From: an uncultured Pseudoxanthomonas sp.
GTDB taxonomy: Bacteria; Pseudomonadota; Gammaproteobacteria; Xanthomonadales; Xanthomonadaceae
DNA length: 24,154 nucleotides
Reading direction: 5' to 3'
Assembly (NCBI RefSeq): GCF_946886695.1
Contig: NZ_CAMPJD010000058.1
Location: forward strand, 1-24,154
A program made the translations under genes and the position numbers. Positions 1 through 9,583 of this stretch are shown piece after piece (position 1 is the first letter of the stretch; every line of letters starts with the position of its first letter). The notes under the pieces are model-generated. The model did no database searches. It saw only the letters and a program-made list of their open reading frames with translations, and was not told the DNA's origin.

Positions 1-1052
<1,052 letters not shown>

Positions 1053-1053
1053 G

Positions 1054-1083
1054 AAAAAAAGCCCGCCGGAAGGCGGGTTTTTT
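1054..1083 (+). terminator. Intrinsic terminator of obg, A-tract/T-tract on both sides
   Basis: A 6-bp perfect GC stem (CCCGCC 1062-1067, GGCGGG 1072-1077) with a GGAA tetraloop is followed by six T and preceded by seven A. It begins directly after the obg stop. The upstream A-run means it could also terminate minus-strand transcription arriving from rpsT. Confidence 0.93.
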
Positions 1084-1134
1084 GTGTGGTCGGGCGACCA
1101 TCCGGTTCCGGCGTCCCGGCATTGACGCGCAGGC

Positions 1135-1163
1135 AAAAAGAAACCCGCTTTGCGGCGGGCTTC
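1135..1163 (-). terminator. Intrinsic terminator of rpsT
   Basis: Read on the minus strand, a 9-bp stem (GAAGCCCGC/GCGGGTTTC, one G-U pair; arms 1155-1163 and 1140-1148) with a 6-nt loop is followed by five T (1139-1135). It lies about 30 nt after the rpsT stop. obg and rpsT therefore converge on two back-to-back terminators. Confidence 0.9.
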
Positions 1164-1192
1164 CTTGTCTTCGCGTTGCGTACCGCCGTGAA

Positions 1193-1462
1193 TCAGGCCG
1201 CTTGCAGGGCCTTGATGCGGGCGTTCAGGCGGCTCTTGTGGCGGGCAGCCTTGTTCTTGTGGATCAGGCCGCGCGAGCTCAGGCGGTCGAGGATCGGCTG
1301 GGCCGAGACGAACGCGGCCTGGGCGCCGGCGGCGTCGTTGGCGTCGAGCGCCTTCAGGACTTTCTTGACGGCGGTGCGCAGCATCGAACGCTGACCGGCG
1401 TTGCGCGCATTGCGCACGACGGTCTGCTTGGCGCGCTTCTTGGCGGACTTGATATTGGCCAC
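1193..1462 (-). CDS. rpsT: 30S ribosomal protein S20
   Basis: Primary 16S rRNA-binding protein of the small subunit. The 89-residue product begins [13 protein letters not shown] and is rich in Lys/Arg and Ala, with the long-helix character of S20; the length is typical. The start codon is GTG (1460-1462). It is supported by AGGA eight bases upstream and by the conserved N-terminus. In E. coli the rpsT start is also non-ATG (UUG), and S20 represses its own translation through that weak start, so a similar control is possible here (inference). It is monocistronic with its own promoter and terminator. Confidence 0.97.
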   Translation of the reverse strand: MANIKSAKKRAKQTVVRNARNAGQRSMLRTAVKKVLKALDANDAAGAQAAFVSAQPILDRLSSRGLIHKNKAARHKSRLNARIKALQAA

Positions 1463-1530
1463 GGTGGGATTCCTGATGAATACCTGAGAGAATTCAGGGG
1501 GTGAACGGAAGACGGGTAATTGAGCCGGAA

Positions 1531-1559
1531 ATTATGGGGCATTCAATGGGTTGCGTCAA
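1531..1559 (-). promoter_or_regulatory. Sigma-70 promoter of rpsT
   Basis: On the minus strand TTGACG (1559-1554) and CATAAT (1536-1531) are separated by exactly 17 nt. This predicts a start near 1524 and a leader of about 60 nt. The leader holds a small CCTGA/TCAGG stem-loop before the AGGA. This is the best sigma-70 match I saw in the window, as expected for a ribosomal protein gene. Confidence 0.8.
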
Positions 1560-1589
1560 CCTGGGTCGTCCCCGGGAAAAGGGGGGGCG

Positions 1590-3209
1590 ATGAGCGGCAA
1601 CCGGCTCCTGCGTTCGACCGCCATCTTCAGCTCAATGACCTTCCTGTCCAGGGTGTCCGGGCTGGTCCGGGACCAGGTCTATGCCATTGTCTTCGGCGCG
1701 AACCCGGCCATGGACGTGTTCATCGCCGCGTTCCGCATCCCGAACTTCATGCGGCGCCTGTCGGCCGAGGGCTCGTTCTCGATGGCCTTCGTGCCGGTGC
1801 TGGCCGAATACAAGGAAAAGCACGGTCAGGACGCGGTCAAGGGCCTCGTTGACCGGGTGACCGGCACCCTGCTGGCAACCCTGCTGGTCGTCACGGCGGT
1901 AGTGCTGCTGACCGCACCCTGGCTGACGCGGGTCATCGCGCCCGGCTTCGAGGTGGGCAGCGAGAAGCATGCCCTGTTCGTCGAGATGCTGCGCATCACC
2001 TTCCCTTATGCGCTCTTCATCTCGCTGGCCTCGCTGGTGGGCAGCATTCTCAACAGCTACCAGCGGTTCGCCATTCCGGCACTGTCGCCGGTGCTGCTGA
2101 ACCTGGCGATGATCGCCGCGGCGCTGGGACTGGCGCCGCTGATGGGGAATTCCGTCAAGGCGCTGGCGTGGGGCGTGTTCGCCGCCGGCATCCTGCAACT
2201 CTGTTTCCAGTTGCCGGCATTGGCGAAGCTGGGCCTGCTGCCACGCCCCAGGCTGGATGTCGCCCATGCCGGCGTCCGCAAGATCCTGACCCTGATGGTG
2301 CCAACGCTCTTCGGCTCGTCCGTGGTGCAGTTCAACCTGCTGTTCAACACCATGGCAGCGTCGTACCTGATCGGGAGCAGCATCACCTGGCTGTACTACA
2401 GCGACCGTCTGCTGGAGTTCCCGCTGGGCATGTTCGGAGTCGCCATAGGCACCGTGATCCTGCCGCACCTGTCCAGCCGGCACGCCGCCACCGACCCCGA
2501 CGGTTACTCGAAGGGGCTCGACTGGGGTTTCAGGCTCTGCCTGATGATCGGTCTGCCGGCTTGCGCGGGCCTGATCCTGTGCGCTGAGCCGCTGATGTCG
2601 ACGTTGTTCCAGTACCGCAGCTTTACCGTGGAAGACGCGCGCATGAGCAGCTGGAGCCTGATCGCGCAGTCCACGGCCGTACCTGCCTTCCTGCTGGTGA
2701 AGGTGCTGGCGCCGGCGTTCTACTCTCGCCAGGACACCCGCACGCCGGTGAAGGCGGCCGTCGTGGCCGTATTGACGAATGCCCTGTGCACGATCGGCCT
2801 GTTTGCGGGGCTGCTGTACGCCACGCCGACGGGCCAGGCCGCTCTCCAGGCGGCGGAGGGAAGCTGGACGCAGGCGCTGGCCACGATCCCGGGTGCCCAT
2901 GCCCTGCTGGCACTGGCCATCGCCATCGCCGGCTGGGTCAACGCCCTGCAGCTGGCCTGGCTGCTACGGAAGGCCGGTGTCTATCGCCGTCAGCCGGGAT
3001 GGGGGCGCTTCCTCCGTCAGATCGGCGTGGCGACGTTCGCCATGACGCTCGTGGTGTTGGCCTTCCGGCTGGCCTGGCCGGACTGGTCGGCCTGGGCCTG
3101 GTGGGAGCGCGGGTGGCGATTGGCGGTGACGGTCGGCGCAGGTGGCGCGCTTTACGGCGGCCTGCTTTGGCTGCAGGGCATCCGTCCACGTGACCTGCGT
3201 GGGCATTGA
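1590..3209 (+). CDS. murJ: Lipid II flippase MurJ (MviN family)
   Basis: Inner-membrane MOP-superfamily protein that moves lipid-linked peptidoglycan precursor to the periplasmic face. The 539-residue product is almost entirely hydrophobic segments, consistent with about 14 transmembrane helices. The N-terminus carries the family signature: SRVSGLVRDQV, then FRIPNFMRRLSAEGSFSMAFVPVL at about residues 48-71. The ATG at 1590 is preceded by a strong G-rich ribosome site (GGGAAAAGGGGGGG). An in-frame upstream start at 1551 would add 13 residues not seen in the family. It is divergent from rpsT and 80 nt upstream of ribF; the rpsT-murJ-ribF-ileS order is standard for the family of organisms suggested. 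Confidence 0.97.
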   Translation: MSGNRLLRSTAIFSSMTFLSRVSGLVRDQVYAIVFGANPAMDVFIAAFRIPNFMRRLSAEGSFSMAFVPVLAEYKEKHGQDAVKGLVDRVTGTLLATLLVVTAVVLLTAPWLTRVIAPGFEVGSEKHALFVEMLRITFPYALFISLASLVGSILNSYQRFAIPALSPVLLNLAMIAAALGLAPLMGNSVKALAWGVFAAGILQLCFQLPALAKLGLLPRPRLDVAHAGVRKILTLMVPTLFGSSVVQFNLLFNTMAASYLIGSSITWLYYSDRLLEFPLGMFGVAIGTVILPHLSSRHAATDPDGYSKGLDWGFRLCLMIGLPACAGLILCAEPLMSTLFQYRSFTVEDARMSSWSLIAQSTAVPAFLLVKVLAPAFYSRQDTRTPVKAAVVAVLTNALCTIGLFAGLLYATPTGQAALQAAEGSWTQALATIPGAHALLALAIAIAGWVNALQLAWLLRKAGVYRRQPGWGRFLRQIGVATFAMTLVVLAFRLAWPDWSAWAWWERGWRLAVTVGAGGALYGGLLWLQGIRPRDLRGH

Positions 3210-3289
3210 AGCGGGCCTGGACGGCTATACTTCAAGGTCTTGCAACATCCCGGATCCGCCGTCGGGCGCATCCGTTCTGACAGGAATCC

Positions 3290-4237
3290 ATGAGCAGGCT
3301 GTTCCGTGACGTCGATGGCGGGCCTCTGTGCCCGCACGGTAGCGTGGTCTGCATCGGCGCCTTCGATGGCCTGCACTCGGGCCACCGTGCGCTGGTGCGG
3401 CATGCCGTCGCCCGTGCCCGTGCGCTGGGCGTGCCGGCGGTGGTGGTCACCTTCGAGCCGCTGCCGCGCGAGTTCTTCTCGAAGGACCATCCGCCGCCGC
3501 GCCTGACCCTGGCGCGCGCCAAGGTCAAGGGCCTGCTGGACCTGGGCGCTGATCGCGTCGGCCTGCTGCGCTTCGATGCCAAGCTTTCGGCGATGTCGGC
3601 AGAGGACTTCGTCCGCACTCTGCTGGTCGGCCGGCTGGCAGCCCGCGAGGTTTGGATCGGCCCGGAATTCCGCTTCGGCCATCGCCGTGGCGGCGACGTC
3701 GGCCTGTTGCAGGCGATGGGGAGCGAACTCGGCTTCAGTGCCGACTCGATCCCGCCGGTCGAAGTGCAGGGCGACCGCGTCTCCAGCACCCGCATCCGCG
3801 AAGCGCTGAAGGGCGGCGACTTCACCACCGCCACCCGCCTGCTGGGTCGGGCGTATGCGATCGGCGGCCGCGTCGTGCGCGGCAAGCAGCTCGGACGCAC
3901 GCTCGGGTTTCCGACCGCCAACCTGCGCTTCCCGAAGACGCCGGCTCTTTCCGGCATCTACGCCACCTGGGTGCACGGCGTGGGCGACCAGCCCTGGCCG
4001 TCGGTGTCCAGCTTCGGCACGCGGCCGACCGTCGACGGGGTGGAGCCGTTGCTTGAAGCCCATCTGTTCGATTTCGCCGGCGACCTCTACGGGCGCCATA
4101 TCGAAGTCGAATTCGTCGCCAAGCTGCGCGATGAACTGAAATTCCCCGATCTGCCCAGCCTCACCGAGCAGATGCACCGCGATGCGGACGACGCGCGCGA
4201 CATCCTTTCCGAACATCAACGACGAGCGACGGCGTGA
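3290..4237 (+). CDS. ribF: Bifunctional riboflavin kinase / FAD synthetase
   Basis: Makes FMN from riboflavin and then FAD from FMN. The 315-residue product has an N-terminal adenylyltransferase domain with the nucleotidyltransferase HxGH motif (GLHSGH, His29 and His32) and the later STRIREAL element. The C-terminal flavokinase domain starts near residue 180, with [11 protein letters not shown] (PTAN at 208-211) forming the ATP/Mg site. The ATG is preceded by AGGA five bases upstream. A possible promoter in the 80-nt spacer (TATACT at 3226-3231) has only a poorly spaced -35, so readthrough from murJ is equally likely. Its last 4 nt overlap the ileS start. Confidence 0.97.
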   Translation: MSRLFRDVDGGPLCPHGSVVCIGAFDGLHSGHRALVRHAVARARALGVPAVVVTFEPLPREFFSKDHPPPRLTLARAKVKGLLDLGADRVGLLRFDAKLSAMSAEDFVRTLLVGRLAAREVWIGPEFRFGHRRGGDVGLLQAMGSELGFSADSIPPVEVQGDRVSSTRIREALKGGDFTTATRLLGRAYAIGGRVVRGKQLGRTLGFPTANLRFPKTPALSGIYATWVHGVGDQPWPSVSSFGTRPTVDGVEPLLEAHLFDFAGDLYGRHIEVEFVAKLRDELKFPDLPSLTEQMHRDADDARDILSEHQRRATA

Positions 4238-7065
4238 GCCAGGACTACAAAGCGACCCTCCATCTGCCCGCCACGGATTTCCCGATGCGCGGCGACCTGC
4301 CCAAGCGCGAACCCGACACGCTGGCGCGCTGGGAAAGCCAGGGCCTGTATGCGCAGCTGCGCGACAACGCCAAGGGCCGCCCGCTGTTCGTGCTGCACGA
4401 CGGCCCGCCGTACGCCAACGGGGCGATCCACCTGGGCCATGCGGTCAACAAGATCCTGAAGGACATCATCGTCAAGTCGAAGTACCTGGCCGGCTTCGAT
4501 GCGCCTTACATCCCGGGCTGGGACTGCCACGGCCTGCCGATCGAGATCGCCATCGAGAAGAAGTACGGCAAGGTCGGCGTGAAGCTCGATGCGGTCGAGT
4601 TCCGGCAGAAGTGCCGCGAATACGCCGAGTCGCAGATCGATATCCAGCGCAAGGACTTCAAGCGCCTGGGCGTGATCGGCGATTGGGAAAACCCGTACAA
4701 GACGCTCGATTTCCGTTTCGAAGCCAACGAGATCCGCGCGCTGGCCAAGATCGTCGCCAATGGCCACCTGACGCGCGGCGTGAAGCCGGTGCACTGGTGC
4801 TTCGACTGTGGCTCGGCGCTGGCCGAGGCGGAGATCGAATACGCCGACAAGGTGTCGCCCGCCGTCGATGTCGCGTACGCCGCGCGTGATGCGCAGGCGG
4901 TGGCGCAGGCGTTCGGCGCCGATGTGCCCGCCGATGTCGAGGTCGCTTTGCCGATCTGGACCACCACGCCGTGGACGCTGCCGGCGTCGCTGGCGATCTC
5001 CATCGGCGGCGAGCTGGAATACGCCTTGGTCGAAGGCCCCGCACACGACGGCAGGCGCCGCTGGCTGGTGCTGGCCGACGCATTGGCCGCGCGCGCGCTG
5101 CAGCGCTACGGCATCACCGACGTGGTCGTGCATGCACGGATGAAGGGCGGTGCGCTGGAAGGCCTGCTGTTCGCGCATCCGTTCTACGACACACGCGACA
5201 TCCCCGTGCTGCTGGGCGACCACGTGTCGGCCGAAGACGGTACCGGCGCCGTGCACACCGCGCCAGGCCACGGCCAGGAGGACTATGTCGTCAGCAAGCA
5301 GTACGGCCTGCTGGACAAGTACACCGCCGCCCAGCTCAATCCGGTCGATGGCCGCGGCGTGTACCTGCCGTCCACGCCGGCCGCGCATGGTGTGGAACTG
5401 GCCGGCCTGCATATCTGGAAGGCCAACGACGTCATCATCGACGTGCTGAAGCAGGACGGCACGCTGCTCGCCTTCAGCAAGATGGAACACAGCTATCCGC
5501 ACTGCTGGCGCCACAAGACGCCTATCGCGTTCCGTGCCACGCCGCAGTGGTTCATCTCGATGGAGCAGGCTCACCTGCGCGCCGACGCGCTGGAGGCGAT
5601 CAAGCAGGTCGGCTGGTTCCCGCAGTGGGGCGAAGCCCGCATCGCCGGCATGGTCGACGGCCGTCCGGACTGGACCATCTCGCGCCAGCGCACCTGGGGC
5701 GTGCCGATCGCGCTGTTCGTGCACCGCGAAACCGGCGAGCCGCATCCGCGCAGCGTCGAGCTGATGCGTGCGGTCGCCGACCGCGTAGAGCAGGGCGGCG
5801 TCGATGTCTGGTACACGCTGGATGCTGCCGAACTGTTGGGCGACGAGGCGAAGGACTACGACAGGATCACCGACATCCTCGATGTCTGGTTCGATTCCGG
5901 CGTCACCCACGAAGCGGTGCTGCTGGACCGCGGCATCGGCAAGCCGGCCGACCTCTACCTGGAAGGCTCGGACCAGCATCGCGGCTGGTTCCAGTCCTCG
6001 CTGCTGACCGGCGTGGCGATCGACAAGGCGGCGCCGTACAAGCAGTGCCTCACCCACGGCTTCACCGTGGACGAGCACGGCCGCAAGATGTCCAAGTCGC
6101 TGGGCAACGGCATCGAGCCGCAGGACATCATGAAGACCCTCGGCGCGGACATCCTGCGCCTGTGGATCGCCAGCGCCGACTACAGCAACGAGATGTCGCT
6201 GTCGCAGGAAATCCTGAAGCGCAACGCCGATGCCTACCGTCGCCTGCGCAACACCGCGCGCTTCCTGCTCAGCAACCTCAACGGCTTCGATCCCGCCCGC
6301 GACCGGGTGGCTCCGGCCGACATGGTCGCGCTCGACCGCTGGATCGTGCATCGCGCCTACGAGGTGCAGGAGAAGATCAAGACGGCCTACGACCGCTACG
6401 ACTTCGCCGAGATCGTGCAGGCACTGCTGAACTTCTGCAGCGTCGACCTGGGCTCGCTGTACCTGGACGTCACCAAGGACCGCCTGTACACGATGCGCGA
6501 GGATTCGCGCGGACGCCGCAGTGCGCAGACGGCGATGTTCCATATCGCCGAGGCCTTCGTGCGTTGGGTGGCACCGGTGCTCAGCTTCACCGCCGACGAG
6601 ATGTGGACCTATCTGCCGGGCGAACGCGCCGGCAATGTGCTGTTCGCCACCTGGTACGACGGCCTGGTGCCGCTGCCGGAAGGCGCCGCGTTGAATGCCG
6701 CCGACTTCGACGAACTGCTGGCGCTGCGCGAGCAGGTCGCCAAGGTGCTTGAGCCGATGCGCGCCAACGGCCTGATCGGCGCCGCGCTGGAAGCCGAGAT
6801 CACGGTGTCGGTGAATGCCGCCACCGCGGTGAAGTGGCAGCCGCTGGCCGAAGAGCTGCGCTTCCTGTTCATCAGCGGCGACGTCACTGTTTCCGAGGTC
6901 AGTGCCGATGAGGTCTTCGTGCTCGCCACGCCGACCACCAAGGCCAAGTGTGTGCGCTGCTGGCACTACCGCGCCGACGTGGGTACGCATGCTGAACATC
7001 CGGACCTGTGCGGTCGCTGCGTCGACAATATCGACGGCGCTGGCGAAGACCGCCGCTGGTTCTGA
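4234..7065 (+). CDS. ileS: Isoleucyl-tRNA synthetase
   Basis: Class I aminoacyl-tRNA synthetase charging tRNA-Ile. The 943-residue product has the HIGH motif as HLGH (66-69, within [15 protein letters not shown]), a CP1 editing domain ([26 protein letters not shown]), WFDSG, and KMSKS at 618-622. A C-terminal zinc finger has Cys906/Cys909 and Cys926/Cys929. This is the full bacterial type 1 form. The start is a GTG whose last bases form the ribF stop (GTGA overlap), so translation is probably coupled to ribF. A REP-like element separates it from lspA. Confidence 0.98.
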   Translation: MSQDYKATLHLPATDFPMRGDLPKREPDTLARWESQGLYAQLRDNAKGRPLFVLHDGPPYANGAIHLGHAVNKILKDIIVKSKYLAGFDAPYIPGWDCHGLPIEIAIEKKYGKVGVKLDAVEFRQKCREYAESQIDIQRKDFKRLGVIGDWENPYKTLDFRFEANEIRALAKIVANGHLTRGVKPVHWCFDCGSALAEAEIEYADKVSPAVDVAYAARDAQAVAQAFGADVPADVEVALPIWTTTPWTLPASLAISIGGELEYALVEGPAHDGRRRWLVLADALAARALQRYGITDVVVHARMKGGALEGLLFAHPFYDTRDIPVLLGDHVSAEDGTGAVHTAPGHGQEDYVVSKQYGLLDKYTAAQLNPVDGRGVYLPSTPAAHGVELAGLHIWKANDVIIDVLKQDGTLLAFSKMEHSYPHCWRHKTPIAFRATPQWFISMEQAHLRADALEAIKQVGWFPQWGEARIAGMVDGRPDWTISRQRTWGVPIALFVHRETGEPHPRSVELMRAVADRVEQGGVDVWYTLDAAELLGDEAKDYDRITDILDVWFDSGVTHEAVLLDRGIGKPADLYLEGSDQHRGWFQSSLLTGVAIDKAAPYKQCLTHGFTVDEHGRKMSKSLGNGIEPQDIMKTLGADILRLWIASADYSNEMSLSQEILKRNADAYRRLRNTARFLLSNLNGFDPARDRVAPADMVALDRWIVHRAYEVQEKIKTAYDRYDFAEIVQALLNFCSVDLGSLYLDVTKDRLYTMREDSRGRRSAQTAMFHIAEAFVRWVAPVLSFTADEMWTYLPGERAGNVLFATWYDGLVPLPEGAALNAADFDELLALREQVAKVLEPMRANGLIGAALEAEITVSVNAATAVKWQPLAEELRFLFISGDVTVSEVSADEVFVLATPTTKAKCVRCWHYRADVGTHAEHPDLCGRCVDNIDGAGEDRRWF

Positions 7066-7071
7066 GTTTCC

Positions 7072-7164
7072 CCTGTAGGAGGGACTGACCAGCCATTCGG
7101 CTGTTTAAAGCCAGCCCCGACTGCGTCCTGATCGAGGCATCGGGGCTTAGGCCCCTCCTACAGG
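7072..7164. repeat. REP-like palindromic element between ileS and lspA
   Basis: A perfect 12-bp inverted repeat (CCTGTAGGAGGG 7072-7083, CCCTCCTACAGG 7153-7164) encloses two smaller hairpins: CAGCC-ATTC-GGCTG in the left half and GGGGC-TTAG-GCCCC (7142-7155) in the right. The CTGTAGGAG end sequence resembles intergenic REP/BIME elements common in Xanthomonadaceae and pseudomonads. It fills nearly all of the ileS-lspA spacer and would be transcribed as a strong stem-loop. Confidence 0.75.
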
Positions 7165-7184
7165 TTTCTCCCAACAGGAACACG

Positions 7185-7682
7185 ATGAACAGACACCCCA
7201 AACCCAACGCGCTGATCTGGCTGGTGCTGTCGGTCGTTGTCATCGCGCTTGACCAGTGGTCCAAGGCCTGGGTGCTGGCCTCGCTGCCGGAGTACACCGC
7301 CATCCCGGTGATCGACGGCTTCTGGAACTGGTACCGCACCTACAACACCGGCGCCGCCTTCAGCTTCCTCGCCGATGCCGGCGGCTGGCAGCTGTGGTTC
7401 TTCACCGTGCTGGCGGTGGGCATCAGCAGCCTGCTGGGCTTCTGGCTGTCGCGTACCGCGCGCGGCGACTGGCGCCAGGCGTTGCCGTACGCGCTGGTGA
7501 TCGGGGGCGCGCTGGGCAACGTCATCGACCGCCAGATCCATGGCCATGTAATCGACTTCATCCAGTGGCACTGGCGCGAGCATTACTGGCCGGCGTTCAA
7601 CATCGCGGATTGCGCGGTGGTCGGTGGCGCCATTGGCATTGCGCTGTTCGGCCTGTTCGACGGCAAGAAGAAGGCCGCGTAG
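7185..7682 (+). CDS. lspA: Lipoprotein signal peptidase (signal peptidase II)
   Basis: Inner-membrane aspartyl protease that cleaves signal peptides of diacylglyceryl prolipoproteins. The 165-residue product has four hydrophobic segments. The catalytic aspartates lie in GNVIDR (Asp115) and FNIADCA (Asp142), and the conserved NTGAAFSFL is present. The ATG has AGGA five bases upstream. The TAG stop lies inside the next REP-like repeat. In E. coli an fkpB gene follows lspA before ispH; here there is only repeat-rich spacer. Likely client proteins in this window include the PHP lipoprotein at 11059-12459. Confidence 0.97.
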   Translation: MNRHPKPNALIWLVLSVVVIALDQWSKAWVLASLPEYTAIPVIDGFWNWYRTYNTGAAFSFLADAGGWQLWFFTVLAVGISSLLGFWLSRTARGDWRQALPYALVIGGALGNVIDRQIHGHVIDFIQWHWREHYWPAFNIADCAVVGGAIGIALFGLFDGKKKAA

Positions 7683-7743
7683 GGCGGGCCCCGGCCCGCC
7701 GCCACGTGATGTACCCATACGGTGGGCCAGGGCCCACCCTACG
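7678..7743. repeat. Paired REP-like palindromes overlapping the lspA stop
   Basis: Two hairpins lie in inverted orientation: GGCGGGCC-CC-GGCCCGCC (7683-7700) and GGTGGGCC-AG-GGCCCACC (7721-7738). They are bounded by CGTAGGG (7678-7684) and CCCTACG (7737-7743). The outer TAGGG/CCCTA ends and GC-rich palindromes match the REP style of Xanthomonadaceae. The left end contains the TAG stop of lspA. Confidence 0.8.
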
Positions 7744-7878
7744 GGAATCGCGGTGGCTCGCCTTCACCCCGTTCCCCTCTCCCGCGGGCGGGCGGGCGAG
7801 GGGCGCAGGTGCCATGCGGCATCGGCGCCGGCAACAGTTTCATCTTTTCATTTCCCCGGCTTCGGTAATATCGGTCTT
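7744..7878. other. Spacer upstream of ispH with a third palindrome
   Basis: No gene is visible. A 12-bp near-perfect stem (CCCCTCTCCCGC and GCGGGCGAGGGG, one mismatch, about 7773-7802) resembles the widespread CCCTCTCCCGC/GCGGGAGAGGG repeat. The last 45 nt are AT-richer and hold the ispH promoter candidate. Confidence 0.6.
7845..7871 (+). promoter_or_regulatory. Candidate ispH promoter, giving a leaderless mRNA
   Basis: TAATAT (7866-7871) is a good -10 element. The best -35 is TTTTCA (7845-7850) with a short 15-nt spacer. Seven bases separate the -10 from the ispH ATG (7879), so the transcript would begin at or next to the start codon. This fits the absence of a Shine-Dalgarno sequence. No start-site mapping is available. 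Confidence 0.5.
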
Positions 7879-8829
7879 ATGGACGTCCTGCTCGCCAATC
7901 CCCGTGGTTTCTGTGCCGGTGTCGACCGTGCCATCGAGATCGTCAAGCGCGCCATCGAAACGCTGGGCGCACCGATCTACGTGCGGCATGAAGTGGTGCA
8001 CAACCGCTTCGTCGTCGATGACCTCAAGCAGCGCGGCGCGATCTTCGTGGAAGAACTTGACGAAGTACCCGACGGCGCCACTGTCATCTTCAGTGCGCAT
8101 GGCGTGTCCAAGGCTGTGCGCAGCGAGGCTGAAAATCGTGGCCTGAAGGTCTTCGACGCCACCTGCCCGCTGGTCACCAAGGTGCACCTTGAAGTGGCGC
8201 GTCATTGCCGTGGCGGTCGCGACGTGGTCCTGATCGGCCACGCCGGCCACCCCGAGGTAGAAGGCACGATGGGTCAATGGAGCCGCCAGGGCGGCGACGG
8301 CCACATCTACCTGGTGGAAGACATCGAGCAGGTGACCACGCTGGACGTGAGCCAACCCGACAACCTGTTCTACACCACCCAGACCACGCTGTCGGTGGAC
8401 GACACGGTTGGCATCATCCAGGCGCTGCAGGCGCGGTTCCCGGCCATCCAGGGCCCGAAGAACGATGACATCTGCTACGCCACCCAGAACCGCCAGGACG
8501 CCGTGCGCGATCTGGCCAAGGAATGCGACCTCGTGCTGGTCGTGGGTTCGCCCAACAGCTCCAACTCCAACCGCCTGCGCGAGCTGGCCGAACGTGATGG
8601 CGTGGAGTCGTACCTGATCGATGGCGCGCACGAGATCGATCCGCGCTGGGTCGAGGGCAAGCAGCGCGTCGGCGTGACCGCCGGTGCGTCCGCGCCCGAT
8701 GTGCTGATCGAAGGCGTCATCCAGCGCCTGCGCGATCTGGGCGCGGGTGGCATCAGCGAACTCGCAGGCGAGCCCGAAAACATGGTCTTCGCCCTGCCCA
8801 AGGAACTGCGGTTGCAACTGGTGTCCTGA
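7879..8829 (+). CDS. ispH: 4-hydroxy-3-methylbut-2-enyl diphosphate reductase
   Basis: Last enzyme of the MEP isoprenoid pathway; an iron-sulfur reductase that makes IPP and DMAPP. The 316-residue product begins [18 protein letters not shown] and has the three cluster cysteines Cys12, Cys96 (DATCPLV) and Cys199 ([11 protein letters not shown]). It also has the substrate histidines in [14 protein letters not shown] and GHAGHPE, and the late [10 protein letters not shown]. The ATG at 7879 fits the conserved N-terminus. Upstream in-frame codons would add unrelated REP-derived sequence. Confidence 0.98.
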   Translation: MDVLLANPRGFCAGVDRAIEIVKRAIETLGAPIYVRHEVVHNRFVVDDLKQRGAIFVEELDEVPDGATVIFSAHGVSKAVRSEAENRGLKVFDATCPLVTKVHLEVARHCRGGRDVVLIGHAGHPEVEGTMGQWSRQGGDGHIYLVEDIEQVTTLDVSQPDNLFYTTQTTLSVDDTVGIIQALQARFPAIQGPKNDDICYATQNRQDAVRDLAKECDLVLVVGSPNSSNSNRLRELAERDGVESYLIDGAHEIDPRWVEGKQRVGVTAGASAPDVLIEGVIQRLRDLGAGGISELAGEPENMVFALPKELRLQLVS

Positions 8830-9010
8830 CGGCTCCTGGCGCCAGCCCCGGACCAACCGGGGAATGACGCCGCGAAGCAAGCAACTGCTTCAAACCACCA
8901 TGCGGGGAGACGGACTCCCCGTGCGGCCGGGCCCCAATGAGAGACAGAAATGCGCCCGAGGCCTCGTCACCGCGGGCGCCAGCCGGCACCTGTCCGGGGG
9001 CAGGTCGCGC
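8830..9010. other. Intergenic spacer with three short hairpins
   Basis: No gene is visible. Consecutive perfect stems are CCCCGG/CCGGGG (8846-8862), GAAGCA/TGCTTC (8874-8891) and GGGGAG/CTCCCC (8904-8920). None is followed by a T-run, so they may block readthrough or protect the ispH 3' end rather than act as a classical terminator. A weak ACCTG/CAGGT stem (about 8988-9005) lies past the end of the minus-strand gene. Confidence 0.5.
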
Positions 9011-9370
9011 TCAGCGGTACACGCGCTCGCAGCGACGTTCTACGATGCGGTCGCCCTTGTCTTCCTGGCTGTTGCCCTGCACCTTGCGGCCGATGGCGCC
9101 GCCGGCCACGGCGCCGCCGACAGTGGCGACTTTCTTGCCGCTGCCGCTGCCGACCTGATTGCCCAGCAGGCCGCCCACGACCGCGCCGATGGCGGTGCCC
9201 GCCACGCGGTTGGGGTCCTTGCTGTTCTTCTGCACTTCCACGTTCTTGCAGACGACCTTGCTGCCGTCGTTGAAACGGCGGCCTTCGTCTTCCGGGCCAT
9301 ACGTCTGCGCTGCAGCGGCCGACATCACCGACATCAGGGCCAGCGGCAGCAGGAGGCGAGGGGTATTCAT
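9011..9370 (-). CDS. Glycine-zipper 2TM envelope protein
   Basis: A 119-residue exported protein. Residues 1-21 form a signal peptide (MNTPRLLLPLALMSVMSAAAA, then QTYG). No lipobox Cys is seen, so it is probably periplasmic or outer-membrane associated. The centre carries two glycine-zipper hairpin helices (GTAIGAVVGGLLGNQVG and VATVGGAVAGGAIGRKV), as in the Rickettsia 17-kDa/SlyB type. Two cysteines (VVCKNV and ERRCERV) flank the zipper and could pair. The ATG at 9370 has AAGGAG seven bases upstream; a longer in-frame start at 9442 would hide the signal peptide. Such proteins are often envelope-stress related, but the exact role is unknown. Confidence 0.85.
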   Translation of the reverse strand: MNTPRLLLPLALMSVMSAAAAQTYGPEDEGRRFNDGSKVVCKNVEVQKNSKDPNRVAGTAIGAVVGGLLGNQVGSGSGKKVATVGGAVAGGAIGRKVQGNSQEDKGDRIVERRCERVYR

Positions 9371-9583
9371 GGCGAATCTCCTTGGTGGGTATCGCCATGC
9401 GAGCCTGCGCGGCCCGTCGCGAACGACAAGTGAAATCCACATAGCGCGTTCATGCCCCGGTTCGCTGTGCGTGACGCCCCCACTACAAACATGACGGCGG
9501 GCTGACGGATGGCGGGTGATCTTGACGGGCGCACCACACCGGCCGCCTTACGTTGCAGGCAACGAGACGTGAGGAGTCGCGCC
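9371..9583. other. Divergent control region, glycine-zipper gene / stress protein
   Basis: About 210 nt between divergent genes must hold both promoters. On the plus strand TTGACG (9522-9527) is a good -35, but the nearest -10-like sequence (TTACGT, 9548-9553) is too far away at 20 nt. No convincing minus-strand promoter was seen. Confidence 0.35.

Noticed and set aside
1632..2900. 422-codon minus-strand open frame
   Set aside because: Shadow of murJ with His/Gln/Arg-rich sequence and no start signal.
3206..3231. Sigma-70 promoter before ribF (TTGAAG / TATACT)
   Set aside because: The spacer is only 14 nt, too short for a credible promoter, so it is mentioned only within the ribF entry.
4216..6999. 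927-codon minus-strand open frame
   Set aside because: Shadow of ileS; low-complexity His/Arg/Gln/Val composition and no recognisable domain.
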